Below, piece after piece: positions 5,739 through 6,481 of a DNA stretch of 6,481 bases (position 1 is its first letter; every line of letters begins with the position of its first letter). The position numbers and the translations under genes were made by a program. The notes below the pieces were generated by a model that saw only the letters and a list, made by a program, of their open reading frames with translations, did not search any database and was not told where the DNA came from. The DNA lies in contig VAXT01000044.1 in assembly GCA_005883245.1 (NCBI GenBank), positions 1 through 6,481 of the forward strand, read 5' to 3'. The DNA comes from Actinomycetota bacterium. Lineage in GTDB: Bacteria; Actinomycetota; Thermoleophilia; Gaiellales; Gaiellaceae.

Positions 5739-6373
5739 AAGTCGTCGTGACCCGTCAGCGCGCGCAGGCCGGGCCGCTCGTCAGACGACTCGAGGGGCTG
5801 GGCCACGAGGTCGTCGAGTGCCCGCTGATCGAGATCGAGCCCACGGACGATCCCGTCGACGTCGCGGGCTACGACTGGGTGATCGTGACGAGCCCGAACG
5901 GCGCCGCCGAGCTCGTCAGGCGGGCGACCGGTCTGCTGCCGCGGGTCGCCGCGGTCGGACCGGGAACGGCCGAGGCGCTGCGAGAGCTCGGCGCGGAGCC
6001 CGCGTTTGTGCCGCGAGTCTCGTCGCAGGACGGCCTCGTCGACGAGTTCCCGCGTCCCGCGGGCCGGGTGCTGTTCGCGGCGGCTGAAGGCTCGCGGCGA
6101 CGGCCGATCGAGGAGCTCGGGGCCGACTTCGTCCCGCTCTACACGACGCGGCTCGTACGCCCAGATGAGCCTCCGGAGGGCGACGTCGTGGTCCTGGCCT
6201 CGGGGTCGGCCGCGAAGTCGTTCGCCGCGCTCGGCATCGAGATCCCTGTCGTCTCGATCGGCCCGCAGACGACCCGAGTGGCCGAATCGGCCGGCCTGCG
6301 GGTGGTCGCCGAGGCGGAGACCCACGATCTGGACGGCCTCGTCGCGGCCGTCGGTTCGTTAGCGTCGCGTTGA
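5735..6373 (+). CDS. hemD: Uroporphyrinogen-III synthase
   Basis: Cyclises hydroxymethylbilane to uroporphyrinogen III with inversion of ring D; it acts directly after HemC. The protein has 212 residues in two alpha/beta lobes linked by strands. Visible family elements are VVVTRQRAQAGPLVRRLEGL (3-22), DWVIVTSPNGAAELV (47-61, the 'fTS.NgV' motif), VAAVGPGTAEALRELG (71-86), VLFAAAEGSRR (112-122), LYTTRLV (135-141, with the conserved Tyr136), VVLASGSAAKSF (152-163) and VSIGPQTTRVAESAGL (173-188). The start is the GTG of a GTGA overlap with the hemC stop. An in-frame ATG at 5573 is a false upstream extension through hemC. At 212 residues it is compact (240-260 is common). It is not fused to the methyltransferase CobA, unlike many actinobacterial HemD proteins. 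HemD sequences diverge widely, but the position after hemC makes the call firm. Confidence 0.92.
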   Translation: MKVVVTRQRAQAGPLVRRLEGLGHEVVECPLIEIEPTDDPVDVAGYDWVIVTSPNGAAELVRRATGLLPRVAAVGPGTAEALRELGAEPAFVPRVSSQDGLVDEFPRPAGRVLFAAAEGSRRRPIEELGADFVPLYTTRLVRPDEPPEGDVVVLASGSAAKSFAALGIEIPVVSIGPQTTRVAESAGLRVVAEAETHDLDGLVAAVGSLASR

Positions 6374-6374
6374 C

Positions 6375-6481
6375 GTGTTGATCACGTTCCTCAGCGACTT
6401 CGGCCTCGAGGATGATTTCGTCGGCACCTGCCACGGCGTGATCAAGGTAATCGCACCCGGGGCCGAGATCCTGGACATCAC
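6375..6481 (+). CDS. SAM hydroxide adenosyltransferase (DUF62), 5' end only
   Basis: The first 35 residues of a protein of the S-adenosylmethionine hydrolase/fluorinase-chlorinase superfamily, most of whose members convert SAM and water-derived hydroxide to adenosine and methionine. The start MLITFLSDFG is followed by LEDDFVGTCHGVIKVIAPGA and EILDI, matching the family N terminus (T/S-D-F/L-G, D-x-x-V, G-V/L-x, P-x-A, D-I-T-H). Asp8 corresponds to the ribose-contacting Asp of fluorinase. The Asp-Arg-His set that marks hydroxide transfer and the regions separating halogenases lie beyond the window, so activity is inferred. GTG 6375 or TTG 6378 starts the gene just after the hemD stop (TGA 6371-6373). 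There is no clear Shine-Dalgarno, so translation probably follows hemD. Its link to heme synthesis is unclear; it may be carried in the same transcript. Confidence 0.88.
   Translation, partial: MLITFLSDFGLEDDFVGTCHGVIKVIAPGAEILDI

Noticed and set aside
6337..6374. Possible promoter before the SAM hydroxide adenosyltransferase gene (TAGCGT at 6360-6365)
   Set aside because: No matching -35 region and poor spacing; the gene is 1 bp from hemD and more simply read through from it.

Overview
The window is a high-G+C, densely packed, single-strand (+) block of bacterial respiratory-chain biogenesis genes. Its use of GTG/TTG starts, the 'FVGTCHGVIK' type of SAM hydroxide adenosyltransferase, the MqnP-type UbiA protein and a possible leaderless GTG start all point to an actinobacterium-like organism. 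Deep-branching Thermoleophilia would be my guess, but this is inferred from style only; no rRNA or marker is present to fix it.

Layout from left to right: a 5'-truncated UbiA-family prenyltransferase of the MqnP (futalosine-pathway menaquinone) type (1-839); a 21-bp gap holding a possible -10 element; ccmA (861-1442), ccmB (1439-2080), ccmC (about 2058-2774) and a tiny ccmD-like gene (2771-2923), which together would form the System I heme-handling ABC module; a HemX/CcsA-family membrane protein (2916-3701); hemA, glutamyl-tRNA reductase (3698-4945); hemC, hydroxymethylbilane synthase (4914-5738); hemD, uroporphyrinogen-III synthase (5735-6373); and the first 35 codons of a SAM hydroxide adenosyltransferase (DUF62) gene (6375 to the right edge).

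From ccmA through hemD every junction overlaps: ATGA at ccmA/ccmB, ccmC/ccmD and hemX/hemA, GTGA at hemC/hemD, and longer overlaps elsewhere. This strongly suggests one translationally coupled operon. The genes form a logical chain: HemA, HemC and HemD carry out early tetrapyrrole synthesis from glutamyl-tRNA, HemX probably modulates or accompanies HemA, and CcmABCD would deliver heme for cytochrome c maturation. The upstream prenyltransferase supplies menaquinone to the same respiratory chain. No ccmE, ccmF, ccmG/H or hemB lies inside the window.

I found no mobile element, CRISPR array, tRNA/rRNA, toxin-antitoxin pair or defence locus, and no gene-free stretch longer than about 21 bp. I do not see a previously undescribed system. 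The points worth a second look are modest: altered heme-binding motifs in CcmC and HemX, an unusual ccmC start, short HemC and HemD proteins, and the physical coupling of heme synthesis with heme delivery.
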